The notes below the pieces were generated by a model. It saw nothing but the letters and a program-made list of their open reading frames with translations. It searched no databases and was not told the origin of the DNA. A program made the position numbers and the translations under genes. A stretch of 64,000 bases of DNA from Calliphora vicina (taxonomy: Eukaryota > Arthropoda > Insecta > Diptera > Calliphoridae): contig NC_088783.1 of assembly GCF_958450345.1 (NCBI RefSeq), positions 24,431,701 to 24,495,700 of the forward strand. The letters run 5' to 3'. Shown in pieces: positions 21,336-34,085 of this stretch; within the stretch, counting starts at the first letter, position 1, and each line of letters starts with the position of its first letter.

Positions 21336-22497
21336 TTTATATGTATACGATATCCCTCTTGTAACTTGTTTTATTTTAAAAAATATTTAGAGATTTATCT
21401 CGAATACTCAAATGATAAGTATTTAAAATGAAGAAATATTACATTCGCTACTACTATAAGAATGTCGAAAAGAACTTAATTTTTTAAGAATGTCGAAAAC
21501 CTGGCAAGTTTTATATAAAATGTAAATATTAAAATGGAACCCCTCTTGTATGTAAACTAGTTCTTCTTTACTAAATTTAAATTTTTAGTCATAGAAATGG
21601 TTGAAAAACGTTTAATTCTAATTAGCATTACAGAACATTAAATAAAGGAAGTTAAAAAGATGAGAAATTTTTATACACTAAAATTTTTTTAATTAATTAT
21701 TACCACGCACTTATACACTCATTTGTTAATGAAGTTATTAGTAACCGCTGGTATTTATACGAATCAATCATATGGACAGACACAAGAAATTCAGCTGGTC
21801 ACATTAATTATAAAGCATTAATCATTATTGATCAGCTTGAGTTTTTTCTCCATACAGTTGTTTTGGTTTTATTTTTGTTTAATGCAATTAAACTTCAATG
21901 TCTAAATGCTGTAAAACATGGGATATTTACACACGTACAAATTTCATATGTACATGAATAATTTTTTCTGTTTATTGTTTTTTTTTTCTTTTTTTGGTTT
22001 TTGCAAACTTATTAATTAATTATGATTTGTGAGATATTAAAATTCTATAAGCATTATTTTACACACTCAAACACATGTGTGTGTGTGCATACACACACAT
22101 TAACACGTAGATATTCACACAAATACATACATTCACATAGAGTCCTGGTATTTGAGTACAACTATAAATATACAATAGTTTATTGAGCATAATTATGTTT
22201 GTTAGCAAAATGGATAATAAGCAGATTTATACGATTAATTAATTGTATTTTTTTTTATCCTGTTGTATTTTGTATAAAAAGTGTATACATATTTAAGTTT
22301 TTATTTATTTGTTTATTTTTATATAAAGAAAAATGTATGTGTATTTGTAGATGTAATTGTTTAATTTAAAAACGCCATCCATTAACACACCTGGGTAAAT
22401 GCTAAATAAATAAAAAACGCATTTATTTCACAGGATTCTGATCAGGTTAATTAAATGTATAGCTATAGTTACATACATATATAAATACTTTTATACA
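21336..22497. other. AT-rich noncoding stretch
   Basis: Includes a GTGTGTGTGTGCATACACACAC palindromic microsatellite at 22077-22100 and a short direct repeat TTAAGAATGTCGAAAA near 21460-21500. No gene is seen. Confidence 0.5.
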
Positions 22498-22785
22498 CTA
22501 GGGTGGACCCAAAATAAACAGTAGCAGGCATTCCCAACTAAACAAATGCTTATTATACTCTATTATACCGATTCTCAAAATTTGTGTCCGACGTCAATAT
22601 TTGGCGTGCTAGATCCAAGGTCCTTATTATCTTTTTTATGATTTTTTTTAAAGGGACTCTTTTTTTTCTAGATGCAGCCCATGACAAAAATTTTGAGAAA
22701 AGATTTCCTCAAACTAAATAAACTTTCATTTAATTTGGAATTATCGACACCTTATTTTTCATTTATAGAAAAGGGACCACCCTTA
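22498..22785. mobile_element. 288-bp element with TAGGGTGGACCC inverted ends
   Basis: The left end CTAGGGTGGACCCAAAA is matched by the right end GAAAAGGGACCACCCTTA in inverse complement. The end is repeated alone at 21285-21335. The short plus-strand open frame inside is not conserved. Confidence 0.6.
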
Positions 22786-23197
22786 TATACATATGTATAT
22801 ATATTGGCAGCTGTATTGGTGTTTGTATGGCTGTTTTTAATGTTGTGTAGTTGTGGTCAAAGCGTTTTATAATTTTAATGAAATTAAAGTAAATATTATG
22901 ATGAACATTTCTGCCCACCAAAGTTTATTTTGTCTAGCCAAAGTTGATTACGAAAATCAGGACAAGGTTTACACGCGCTATCAAAATAATCAATATTCCA
23001 TATACTGTCTATTTATTTAGTGCAATTTTGTATTGGTAACGGCGAAAGTTGGTTCATTAAAATTGAACATGAATTGAATATATTTGGCAAATATTTTTAA
23101 AATGAAATAAATATAAATGTTTAAATGATTCGACTTAAGCGGCTAAATCGCGATTATTGTAATGAAGAATTGTCGCTCTAAATTCTACATTAAATAA

Positions 23198-23486
23198 AAA
23201 CAAGTAAGAAAGTACAGTCGGTCAAGCCCGACCATATGATATCCTGCGCCAATCTAATTATGGACCAATCGCTATAAAATAAGGTGGCATGAGTTTTAAA
23301 TTCAATAGGCTTCGTCCTTGGGGAAATGGAAAAGCTGTTACCAAATTTGTTCGCATAATCTTTAAAATTGCGACCTGTAGTTTGATTACAAGTTTTATAT
23401 GGACGGACAGACAGACTGATGGGCGGACATCACTTAATCGACTCAGAAAGTGATCCTGAGCAGATTGGAAAACTTTAAGGTGGGTA
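23198..23486 (+). repeat. REP-1 dispersed repeat, internally deleted (copy C)
   Basis: Begins AAACAAGTAAGAAAGTACAG and the hairpin GTCGGTCAAGCCCGAC, then jumps to ATGGACCAATCGC and GGCTTCGTCCTTGGGGAAAT, and ends near CTCAGAAAGTGATCCTGAGC and AAGGTGGGTA. The CCCGGG repeat (REP-4) abuts it. Confidence 0.8.
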
Positions 23487-23487
23487 C

Positions 23488-24405
23488 AAATTTCCCGGGA
23501 ATTTTGCCAATTTTTCACTACCCGATTCCCGGGATTTTTAGTCGGGAATACCGGGAATCAAGTTAGAACTCTATTTTTTCACCAAAAAACAGTAAAAAGT
23601 TGTTTACAGTTTTTTGCTTATATCTCGGCAATAATAGACCGCTTGTTATTATTTATTTGGGGTTTTTCGTATGAAAATTTAAAAATAATTCTAATTTCTT
23701 TAAATCCATAACCAAATAGCTTCAAAAATTTATTAAATGATTAAATTTTTCTTCAATTCAAATCTAGTACAGGCTTAAGACAATTTTTTCAATTAATTTT
23801 GTAAATGATTTGATTTAACAAAAATTTAATCATTCAAAGTTTGAATAAATTCTGTTATTAACTTTAAAATTAATTCAGGGGGGTTACTCTATATTGCGAT
23901 GTGAAAGAAAAACTGAACAATTGGTATCTTTAATGCATTTTCGCATCGAAAAAAATGTGTTTAAAATGTTTTTATTTAGAAGTTTTGACATTTCATTTCG
24001 CTATTGTTTTTTTGTGTAGCAGTGTTGCTTATTTTTCAACTTATTTTAAGAAAGCGTTTGCATATACGACACAGAGTACTAAAATGTATTCTTATCGCAT
24101 TTACCTTTCGCATCGAACTTGTTTGCGCATCGCAATAGAGAGTAACCCCCCAGTTTAAAAAAGGCTTTGGAATCTAAAAAATTCAATATTATGAATAGAT
24201 TTATGGAAAGAAAGGCTGACATTCTTTAATTACGGTTTAAGATTTTAGTGAATTAAGCTCAAATTTTATTAACTCGAAGCTCTGATATTTAATAATTACA
24301 ACACTAAGTTTTTATATGAAATTTGGCTATAATATTCCTAATTTACAGTATCATTATATATTTCGGGAATAGCCGGGTACCCGGGAATTTAGAAAAAAAT
24401 TAGAT
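23488..24405. repeat. REP-4 repeat with CCCGGG-rich ends
   Basis: Both ends are rich in CCCGGGAAT: left AAATTTCCCGGGAATTTT and GATTCCCGGGATTTTTAG, right GGGTACCCGGGAATTTAG. The terminal sequences are partly inverse complements, so the roughly 0.9-kb block may be one element. An internal part (AAGATTTTAGTGAATTAAGC with flanking words) recurs at 42640-42772. No transposase frame is seen. Confidence 0.55.
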
Positions 24406-24734
24406 CTTTTAATAATTTTTCCCATTATGAACAATAGGGTCAATTTGTTCGGGAGTGAAAAAACGTGACAGGCGTATAGCAAAATCGGAATCTACACAAA
24501 AGAAAGAATGGGTCTTAAATCAAAACCTAGCTCCCGCTGAGAGACTTCAAAATACACGTTTAAGAAATTTCACTGTCCAACAAATTGTGACTTTTTGATA
24601 GGAACATAATAGCGACCCTATAATTCTGAAAGGGCAGATAATTTTTGTAGAATAAACTTATAGTTTAGCCGGTCTGAATTTGTTTACAGTGGGTCAAAGT
24701 TTTAATTTTTTGATCGAAGGGTGCATTATACTGA
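24406..24734. other. Unassigned, probably repeat-derived
   Basis: Moderate GC and words such as AATAGGGTCAATTTGTTCGG (compare AGGGGTCAATTTGATCC at 24827). No frame or family could be assigned. Confidence 0.35.
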
Positions 24735-24820
24735 ATAGAAGAATTCTTATTGTCAGAGTTATATAGTGGAATTTTATGGGGATAATTTTTGTGGAAGATA
24801 TTAACCCTCTATCACCACTC
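24735..24820 (+). repeat. Short dispersed repeat shared with 13230-13300
   Basis: GAATTCTTATTGTCAGAGTT, GATAATTTTTGT and TTAACCCTCTATC as described for the first copy. Confidence 0.55.
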
Positions 24821-24944
24821 TTTAGGGGTCAATTTGATCCTTTTTTGAGAAAATCAAAAAAAAAATGAAGTAAAGGACATTTAAGGATTAAATTATTCTA
24901 CGAACATTTTTGACGGAAAATTTAAGTAAATCGTTGGCTTATAT

Positions 24945-26048
24945 TTTAACGTGGATTTTGCTTTTAATAACTTGTATGTCATTTTGAAAGGTACATATCT
25001 GTCACTTATTGCACATTTGAAAATGTCGAATTTTGTACCAAAAAGCGTCATGTGCGATAAGTTTTGCTTTACTTCCTTAATTTGAAAAAAGGTGCCGCTG
25101 AAGCTCACCGATTGCTCTCCAAAGCTTATGGTGAATGTGTTCCATCGGTATTAATGAGTGAGAAATGGTTTCTGTTGTGCAGAAGTGGTGATTTTATATA
25201 TATTGAAAACAAAGATCGCCCAGACCATTTTGACGACAAAGAATTGGAGGGATTACTCCATGAAAATTGTTGTAAAACTCAACAAATGCTCGGAAAATCA
25301 TTGGGAGCTACTCAAAAAGCAATTTCAAAACATATGCGAGCAGCAGGATTCATCGAAAAGCACGAAAATTGGGTACCATACTAATTGTAGCCGAGAGAAC
25401 TTGAAAAACTATTTTGCATGTCCGAAATGATGCTTAAACACTATAAAGGAAAATAATTTTAGCGCCCAATCTTTACTTGCGATTAAAAATGGATCCATTA
25501 CGATAACTCGAAGTGTTAAAGATCGCAGGTGAAACCCGGCCAACCAGGAGAATCGACAGCAAAGCCAAATATCCATTACCTTATGGTAATGCTCTATAGT
25601 TAGTCTGAACAAAAGGGTCCTATCTATTGTGTACTGTTGAAGTCTGAACAGACCATTACAGGGAATCTGTACCGAACGCAACTGATTCGTATGAAGCGAG
25701 TATTGGCCGAAAAGCGTCTAGACATGAAGAATGAAGTGGTTGGGAAGTTTTGTCTCACCCGCTTTATAGTCCAGACCGTGATACGTCCGTCTACTATGTA
25801 TTTCGATCGATGCAGAGCGCTCTCTCTGGGATCTGCTTCACTTCAGAACATAGTATCCGATATTAGCTTGATTCAAGCTTGACCGCAAAAGATGAGCAGT
25901 TCTTTTGGCTCGGAACCCATACATTGCCAGAAAGATGGGAAAAGGTCATTGCTAAAAATGGTAAAATACTTTGAATAATTTTATATTGTACAAATGTTTC
26001 AAAATAAAATTTTAAAAAAATCCGCATTTTTAAGTCATACATCCAATA
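24945..26048 (+). mobile_element. Mariner family A, longest copy (copy 3), transposase pseudogene
   Basis: The most complete copy. The start codon lies at 25024 (MSNFVPK) and the stop near 25972. In order it shows the N-terminal helix-turn-helix (LLSKAYGECVPS, DRPDHFDDKELEGLL), the second helix-turn-helix (GKSLGATQKAISKHMRAAGF), NWVPY, a decayed first catalytic block, LYRTQLIRMKR, TSDYYVFRS-like remains and FFWLGTHTLPERWEKVIA. Frameshifts and an early stop (TTTGAAAAAAGG near 25083; TAA after VPY) kill it. The HDNARPH block is deleted between AEKRLD and NEVVGKF. The 3' terminal repeat is TCCGCATTTTTAAGTCATAC, with TA next to it; the 5' terminal repeat is not recognisable. Confidence 0.9.
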
Positions 26049-28439
26049 CATTTGAAAATTTATGGCTTTTTTAAATTTCTCACCTTTTAAAATGTAACAC
26101 TAAAATAAATACTCGCATAAATTAAGAAAAGGAATACGGAAGAACCAATAATAAAATCAAATATTCATAGTTTATTGCTTTAGTTTTTATTAATCCCACT
26201 TATATTTCATACCATTTTAAAATTCATACAAAATTTGACAAATTTGTGATCATTCATAATTAGATTCACAAAAAAAATTTGAATTTTACAATCTCTATGA
26301 ATTTGTTGTTTTGCTTTTTCTCACGCACTTTTCAAATAAAGTAAATTTGCCGTCGGCCTTAAGACTATTTAGAAGAGGAGAGACTTATTTTTATGAAAAT
26401 TAACAAACCAATAAATTATTTCCTTTTATTGTTTTGTTTGGCTGTGAGTTGGCTGTGTAGTTGTTTTCTTTGTCTTGTTATTTATTAGTATTCTGCCATT
26501 TTAATTGAACCCTTAAATATGGCTGCTTACATTCACTTCCTTTGGCACTTTCAATAACTCTTGCGCAAAAACACCAAAAACTGGAATGAAAATAAAAACA
26601 ACATTTGTACTCCAAGTCTTTGTCGTATGTTATAGATATTTATTCATTCCCTCGTTTTTTAAACAAACAGAAAATATGAAATAAAAAAAAATAATACAAA
26701 TGGTACAAATAAGGTTCTGGTGACATTAATAAGGGCAAATTATGACAGAAGACATTGTGTAGTAGGGATATATTTTCCTTGAATTACAAACAACTTTTCA
26801 AAAGTCGTAACTCTTTTTTTTATGTTTTTGTTCTTGCTTTTTTCATATTTATGAAATTTGAAACTCCCTACTTATGGATTGGTGCGGTTGTTTTAAAGAA
26901 TAATATTTTTTTTCTGCCTGAAATACTGATTGATTTGTGTGTATGTATGTGTAAAGGGGTCTAAATGAATGTGCAATTTATATTTGTAAGTAGTTGAGAG
27001 GCGTGGTTTTTCTCCCTCCCTTTTATTTTTATATTCAAAAGGTATTGTTGCATTCTAAAGTTATTAAATTGCATGTCGTGGTGAAAAAGTATTCATGAAC
27101 AAAAAGGAGAAAAAAACGAGAATAATGTGTTTATTTGCAAATTCATTTCCGTTTTTTTATGTTTTTATAATAACGAAAAACAAAGCAAAAACATTATATA
27201 TCTCAAATTTAGACATGTTACGCTTGAATCAATTTAGTCGTCATATTACTTATATGGTAAATTTGTATAATAAATTCGTCTATGAACTGTAGACACACCC
27301 TACAACAAACTGCAATATAAATTTGGTAATGTTTGCAACAAACAATTGACCTATTGGCCTAAATATGTATCTGTATCATGAGAAACTATTTTACCAATGG
27401 CTACTTAATGTCTTTCCCCTTTTTGTAATCATAGAAGTGTTATATATTTTATTTAAAATGTCGTTTATAATACCCATAAATATTATTATGTATTATTTAG
27501 AGAGACGTCTTTGAAAGCTTTTGTTTCAAGTTACTGATGTTTGTCATGATACCACCCATAATAATGACACAAACCAAAATCTATTGACCAACTTAATAAA
27601 ATTTGAAATAATAAAAAATAAATAAAAACCAATAACAGCTTTTGCTTTTTTAAGCTCTTCATTGTTTTTGCTTTTAAAGTTCAGATTGTTTCTGGGTATT
27701 TGTTTATTTATATAATGCTAACTATTTGTTACAACCACCTACAACTTAAATGATTTTTTATTTGGCCACACCTGTTTAACTAATAAAAACAAGGTAAAAA
27801 TAATCATCTTTAATGGTTAAACTAGATTCAACGCCATTTTATACAACAAGTTTTATTAAATAGATTATGTCGAGATTAGTAGTTTTCTAAGTAAAATAAA
27901 CTTTAAAAGAAAAAACCTTAGTTTTTAAATTTATAAATTTACAAATGTGTTAAATCTTTGGATACAAGATCTTTATGATCGTACAAAATTTGAAGTGGCT
28001 CAAACATTTTCAATTCAATTCGCTTTGTTTTGTTTTTATTTAATTTTATATTACTTTATAACCGCTGATATAATTTGGTGTCATAGTAGTGTATCCTACT
28101 TACAAAATATTTTCCTAAAAATTCTTCAAAAAATTCAGAGTGGAACTGTGAGAGGATCTCGAGATAATAAACATTTAGTAAAAATTTCATATTTTGAACA
28201 ATCTTTGTAATTAGTTGTCTGAAAACTTTGTCTTATATAAATTGTAGGGATTAGAGTTAGATATTCTGGGCATATCGTCAATAAATTTAAAAAAAATATT
28301 ATTTTTGAACAAGGACGTTTTTAAATACATATCACTAAATTTTGTACATTATTTATTTTTTACCAATTAGGTCAAAAATTTAAATTGATACCATAAAATG
28401 TTTCTCAAAAATAACGTATTATTTTGAATGTCTTAAATG
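26049..28439. other. AT-rich noncoding stretch
   Basis: No repeat family, RNA gene or splice-supported frame. Small plus-strand open frames (26755-26964, 27095-27292, 27947-28210) have T- and A-driven composition and no motifs. Confidence 0.5.
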
Positions 28440-28878
28440 TCATTTCACTCAAGTCATTTCACTATGTATTGAACATTTAGTGTAAATAACAAGTTTTATT
28501 TTTGCTTCGAAAATGTCGAATATTGTACCAACAAAGCGTCATATGTGGGAAGTTTTGCTTTACTTCTTTATTTTGAAAAAAGTACCGCTGAAGTACACCC
28601 ATCGCTCACCAAAGCTTATGGTGAATGCGTTGCATCAGTTTCAACGTGCGAGAAACTGTTTGTGCGGTTCAGTAGTGGTGATTTTGACATGAAAGACAGA
28701 TATCGGCCAGCCAAAAATATTTGAAAAGCAACAATTGTAGGCATTACTCCATGAAGATTGTTGTAAAAAAAGAGCATTCAATATCATTGGGAGCTACTCA
28801 AACAGCAATTTTGCAACGTTTGTGAACAGCAGGATTCTTCCTAAAGCAGGAAAATTGGGTACCATACGAATTAAAGCA
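28440..28878 (+). mobile_element. Mariner family A, 5' fragment (copy 4)
   Basis: Begins in the 5' leader (TATTGAACATTTAGTGTAAA), start codon near 28513 (MSNIVPTKRHMWEVLLYF in frame), and runs with frameshifts through the N-terminal domain, GATQTAILQRL, AGFFLKQENWVPYELK. It stops abruptly where REP-1 sequence begins (AAATTCATGTCACC at 28879). The catalytic domain is absent. Confidence 0.85.
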
Positions 28879-29200
28879 GAAATTCATGTCACCAAATTTT
28901 GTTACGATCGGTCCATAATTAGTCATAGCTCCCATATAGACCCGCTTGCGAAAATCACTTTAACGTGCTTAAATCACTTAAAAATGTTGGTATATACACA
29001 AAATTCAAAATAAATAACTTTCATATAGACATAAATCACACGACCTAATTTTATGGTGATCGGTCCATAATTGGTCATAGCTCACATATAAGGCCCACTT
29101 CCGAAAATCACTCACGAATATAAATTATTGATAAAGAATTAAAAGAAAAATATTTTTACTCATTTACTTGGTGTAGGGTATTATATGGTCGGGCTAGGTC
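28879..29200 (-). repeat. REP-1 dispersed repeat, 3' half (copy D)
   Basis: AAATTCATGTCACCAAATTT, TACGATCGGTCCATAATTAG, the second module GTGATCGGTCCATAATTGGT, CACTTCCGAAAATCACTC and the terminal GGTATTATATGGTCGGGCTA. The final hairpin arm and CTTG are lost. It joins directly to mariner copy 4 and then to REP-3. Confidence 0.8.
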
Positions 29201-29204
29201 TATA

Positions 29205-29540
29205 TATTTTCTAGATATCTCTTATAACTTTCGAGTTCTAGGCATTTAAATATTTAAAATTTAAAAATGTATTGCGTACTTTTGGACCGAATGGACTCGA
29301 TTCTTAACTAAATTACCAATAATATACAAATAATTTCAGATCAATATCTATTATGGATCAAAAAATAAACGATTTTTTTTGTTGTTTTTGGGGCGAAAAG
29401 GTGATTTAACTTTTTTTGTTAAAAAAAAACTTTCTTAAGAAAGTATTAAAAATTTTATGCCGATCGGACCAGCCATTTAGAAATGCCAGATTTATTTCCG
29501 AAAAATTTTGATTTTGCCCCACTGTGCATTGTAAAGTGTT
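29205..29540 (+). repeat. REP-3 dispersed repeat, partial (copy 2)
   Basis: Shares ACCGAATGGACT, ATTTCAGATCAATATCTATT, AAAAATAAACGATTTT, GCGAAAAGGTGATTTA and the tail GAAATGCCAGATTTATTTCC and GCCCCACTGTGCA with the copies at 19250 and 39790. Confidence 0.7.
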
Positions 29541-29669
29541 GGGGATTTTTGAAAAATTTTAATCTCGAACAACTACAATTTTAACAAGCATAACGAGGGT
29601 TTATATTGAGAAAAGTATATCTGTACCAAAGATACCCGTTATTGAATATATATAAGCCTTCGATATTTA

Positions 29670-29800
29670 CAGTGATGGCCTTATACTTAGAAACGACTTT
29701 GCAGTAACGGTACTTATAATTTACAGTGTAAATCTTAGAAAAAATTACACTGCGTTTTTATGTTCTTAAAGTATTGTTTCTAATTATAAGGTCGCCACTG
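29670..29800. mobile_element. 131-bp Tc1-like MITE with TA duplication
   Basis: Ends CAGTGATGGCCTTATACTTA and TAATTATAAGGTCGCCACTG are inverse complements over about 26 bases. TA flanks both sides (29668-29669 and 29801-29802). CAGT ends with a TA duplication are typical of Tc1-type elements. An inner hairpin CAGTGTAAATC against TTACACTG lies at the centre. Confidence 0.75.
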
Positions 29801-29802
29801 TA

Positions 29803-30980
29803 TATTTCTATATAAACATTTTGACACCAAAAAAATTTTGTTTTAGTTAATATGCAAAATACAATTTTTTTTATTATTAAAAATTTGCCATTTTTATTGC
29901 AAAACAAAAATTAACAATAATTCCATATGTATTTATTAGTGATCTTATACTCGTAAACTTAAATAAAACCCTTTAAAATTTAAGTCATTCCTTGGTACTG
30001 CACACAACTAATGCAGGTTAGTTACCACCATTAATGTTTATTAAAACAAACTAACAATTCTGTTTATATCTACATAATATTTATTTGCTATATAAATACA
30101 TACAGACATTATTTAAAAACAAGGGGAAAACTTTAAAAACCAAACATATACATAAAGACACACCTGAACTATAAAAACAACTATATAGATACAAAAAGCA
30201 GAAGAACGAAATTAAAATGCTCGTAATAATAAAAATGGCTGACTGTGATAGTGTAAAATGATATCTACCATATGTTTATGGTAATGTTAATGTTAATGAA
30301 AATGAACAATTTACAATATTATGAGTATGTATGTATATTCGCATTCACATTTTGTATGCTGATTAAAATGCAGGAATATATTTAATGAGCATTGTCAACT
30401 ACACATAGTCCTCCTTATAAATATGGGATTAAACTCCAAGTAACTAGAAGAAGAACGTACTTAAAATATTTATGTTTCTTGTGGCAGTGTTGCAAATAAG
30501 GCACCTCCTATTTTTCCCTAGTCTTTGTTGTGTTCTTTTGCGAGACACCATGAGCCAATTATAAAATTGTCTTAACATGGGGGTTCTTGCGTTAATGATT
30601 GTTGATCGGATTGGTATGTGTCTTCTCTCACCACAAACAGGCCATAAACAGTTTTATTATTTTGTACATTATTTTATTTATGCCTATTTGCTGTTTGCGA
30701 CACGCGTATGTAGAATTATTTCTAGTATTTTCAGACTTGTTTTTAGTTAAATTGTTTAAAATCTCAACACTGTTGTAAGATGTTTTTATAGATCGTAGGC
30801 TGCGTTTTTAATATGAATTATTCAAATGTTGATTCTGAAAATATTGCTTGTATAGGATTGTTTTTGGTACACATATAATTATAGTATATAACCATTATTT
30901 CATTACTTTTTTTAAAGTTTTCTCATGTCTTTTTGAAAATAAAGTGGGCTTGTCGTTGTTGGTGACCATTTGATTTCCTT
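29803..30980. other. Mostly unique noncoding stretch
   Basis: The part 30480-30720 is less AT-rich and holds open frames on both strands (see rejected items), with no splice signals that would make an exon convincing. The rest is AT-rich. Confidence 0.4.
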
Positions 30981-31118
30981 TTATACCCTTCACCATGAGT
31001 GGCAAGGGTATTTATACATATGTTTGTCATTCCATTTGTAATGTCTACATTTTTCATTTGAATATATATGGATCGTTAAAGATAGCGGCGTCGATACGAC
31101 CATATCCGTCTGTAGAAA
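30981..31118 (+). repeat. REP-2 dispersed repeat, terminal part
   Basis: Starts with the hairpin TATACCCTTCACCATGAGTG and GGCAAGGGTAT, followed by TTTGTCATTCCATTTGTAAT, TGGATCGTTAAAGATAGCGG and GTCGATACGACCATATCCGT. This is the end opposite to the one at 36035. The following 31119-31500 is unassigned AT-rich sequence. Confidence 0.6.
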
Positions 31119-31512
31119 TCTAGGTTCCGTAGCCCCCAAATCACTAGTGTTTGTAAAAAATCGACTTTTTAAAAAACCCTGCATCTCCTTTGAGTCGAAA
31201 TGACCAAAAACTGTATTATCGCCAAAATTCGGAAAAAATGCAAATTTTTCAGGTATTTTAAAAATTTTGCTACTAAATAAATAATTTTGCAATTGAATGC
31301 AAAATAATCGAAATATGAACGTAATTATCGTTGTAATGAGATATAAATGACAAAATTTAGTTAAAAAATTTTAAAGTTATTACAAATTCGCCACTTGAAC
31401 AAAAAATTTAGGAAAAAAAAAATAACATATTTCGAGAAAAATTAAAATATAAGCTAATTTTTATTTAAGATATATCCGTATTTATTTGTGTATGTGTAGG
31501 CTTCAAAATTAT

Positions 31513-32492
31513 TGGGTATATGACTTCAAAATGGGGGATTTAAAATAGATGGAGTATCTTTTGAACGCGGTTTTTGTATTAATTACTTATATGTCATTTT
31601 GAAGGGTTCATATCTATCATTTATTCTCACTTAGTGTAAACAAAAAAGATTTTTTCTGTTTCAAAAATTTCGAATTTTGGGGCCAACAAAGCGTCATATG
31701 AGTACCGCTGATTGTTCACCGAAACTTATGTTGAATGTGTTTCATCGATTTCACCGTGTGAGAGATGGTTTGTGAGATTCAGAAGTGGTGATTTTGACAC
31801 GGAAGATAAAGGTCTCCCAGGTCAGCCAAACAAATTTAAAGACCAAGAAATTGAAGCTTTACTGAATGAAGATTGTTATCAAACTCAAAAAGATCTTGCC
31901 AAATCAAACCCGAAGCATAAGATATCGTACATGAAGTCCGGCCAACCAGCCGAATCGATACCAAAGCTATATATCCATGGCACTAAGGAAATGTTATGTA
32001 TTTGGTGGTAGCAAAAGTTATATCTATTATGAGCGCCTGAAATATGGCCAGACTGTCACATGGAATCTTTACGAATGCAACTGATTCGTTTGAAGCGAGC
32101 ATTTACCGAAAACGCCCAGAATATGCTGCCAGATGCATGAAACCGTAATATTAAATCATGACAAAGCTCGGCCACATATTGCAATCTCTGTTAAAAACTA
32201 TTTAGAAAGAAGTGGTTGGGAAGTTTTGCTTTACTCACCTTATAGTACAGACCTTGCTCCGATCGACTACTATTCATTTCGATCGATGCAGAACGCTCTC
32301 TCTAGGATACGCTTCACTTCAAAAAAGCGTATCCGAAATAGACCTCAAAAGATGAGCTATTCTTTTGGCGCGGAATCCATATGTTTGCCAGAAAGATGGG
32401 AAAAGCTCATAGATGGAATAGGTCATATAGTGCACAAGTGTTTCAAAGTAGGAGGTAAACATTTTAAAAAATTCGCATTTTTAAGTCGATTT
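31513..32492 (+). mobile_element. Mariner family A, both ends present, internally deleted (copy 5)
   Basis: Both terminal repeats are visible: TTGGGTATATGACTTCAAAA and GGGGGATTT at the left, TTCGCATTTTTAAGTCG at the right. The N-terminal domain (CVSSISPCERWFVRFRSGDF, EALLNEDCYQTQKDLAKSN) is fused by a deletion to PKHKISYMKSGQPAE, removing the second helix-turn-helix and the first catalytic aspartate. Then come HGTKEMLCIWW, NHDKARPHIAISVKNYLE, YSTDLAPIDYYSFRSMQNAL and a tail with RWEKL. It cannot encode active transposase, but its ends could be mobilised in trans. Confidence 0.9.
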
Positions 32493-34085
32493 TGATAATA
32501 ATAATTTTTTTTTAAAAACTTTTAAGGAAAATAACAGTCTTCATTTGTGATACCACTATTGATAATTTTAGAAGACAATCGTATTATAATATATATCTCA
32601 AAACTTATTGTATTACCAGCAAAACTAAAATCTTTATGACCCATTTTTTTGAAAATGTAATAAATTTTCTTGCTCCACAAAAATCTATAATCGCCCCAGT
32701 CTAGTAAATAACATTTATTAAACTAAAGATAAATAGCATTCATTTAATTACATACTCGCACACACAAACAAATCTTATTTACTGTCATAATAAGAAACTT
32801 TAAGAAAAAACTAAGAAAACAATCAATATTTATGTTTACAGTTTGATCTAGCAATGATGACAACCAAGATATACATAAAGCATCATCTTCATCAACATCA
32901 ACACTACTATCACTATGTTCCAGGGACATCATACTCTCTTAATAGTGTTATTAAAACAAGGCAAAAATCTAATAAGCTGCATGTTGACATTGGTAAGTGA
33001 AGTGACACTAACTATTAAATTGCTTTTGTAATTTTTAAGACACTATTATTAATACTGCCTCTGTCATTGATAGACATTAAAACAAATACTTACAAGTGAC
33101 CTCTTTTAATACTCTCGTCCTTACACTTGCTGCTTGTCTAATAAATACAAGCAAGTAACAAGTTAAGAAACAATATTGTTCCAACAGTTAACAACGACTT
33201 GGGGATACTTTACAAAGAAAAAGTTCTTCAAATAATTCTTGAAAATATTAGAGAATAGATAACAATTACTTAGTAAAAATTGTAATAATGAAGACGAAAA
33301 TATTTTTGTAATTAAAATCATACAATTTAGTAAAAAACTGTTTCCAACAAAACAAACATATATACAACAATTGTTTTAAATGTACATATTTATTTCTGGG
33401 TTGCCTTTTTACTATCCAGTATTTACTACACTGCAGGATATACATGAAGAGTTAGTCATGTAAAAAACACAGTTTTTACTATCATCACTTTCATATATGT
33501 ATTTACAATGTACATATATAGAGGCTGTTATTAGGCTTGTTCTTTTGTCCAATAACAATTTGAAATAAACATTTTTATTGCAAAAATGTTGTAAATACAG
33601 CATAATACAAATACCAACTATAAAGATAAACTTTTGATATTCGATACATTCAAACATACATCCATATGTTCATACTAAGCACAATGTACATTTAAGTTTG
33701 CAACTATACGCACTGATTGCGTTTTTTCTGTGATGGTCCTATTATTTTATATAATTTTTTTCATGTTGTTGCTGAAATAATGGTATGATATTGTTGTTGT
33801 TATATGTACCATGATATAAATTTACAATAACATCTGATGTGCTGCTATAAAGAATTTATAGCTACTAAAGTTAGTAACAACAAAACATCCATTATAAACC
33901 ACACACACACAGTCTCAGCAGAGAGCCAATGAGCAAAGAAACTTTGTACTTAAATTCGGTTTGATTGCAAAGAGTGCGGAAGTATACTAACGAGGGTAGT
34001 TCAATAAGTTATTAGCAATGATTGTAATGAGTAATCTAGAATGAAGCTTATTAATATATATATATTTAAACACTAAGAAGTAATA
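32493..34085. other. AT-rich noncoding stretch
   Basis: Contains a (GAT)n-like block near 32880-32910 and a CACACACACA run near 33900. No gene supported. Confidence 0.5.

Noticed and set aside
25409..25681. 90-codon minus-strand open frame
   Set aside because: Antisense shadow of mariner copy 3.
30450..30660. About 70 open codons on the minus strand with CxxxC and CLIC pairs, and a 57-codon plus-strand frame
   Set aside because: No start codon or acceptor for the minus frame, no motif for either, and both strands open over the same bases.
32744..32932. Minus-strand frame starting MMSLEHSDSSVDVDEDDALC
   Set aside because: The acidic stretch comes from a GATGTTGATGAAGATGATG simple sequence; the remainder has no supporting signal.
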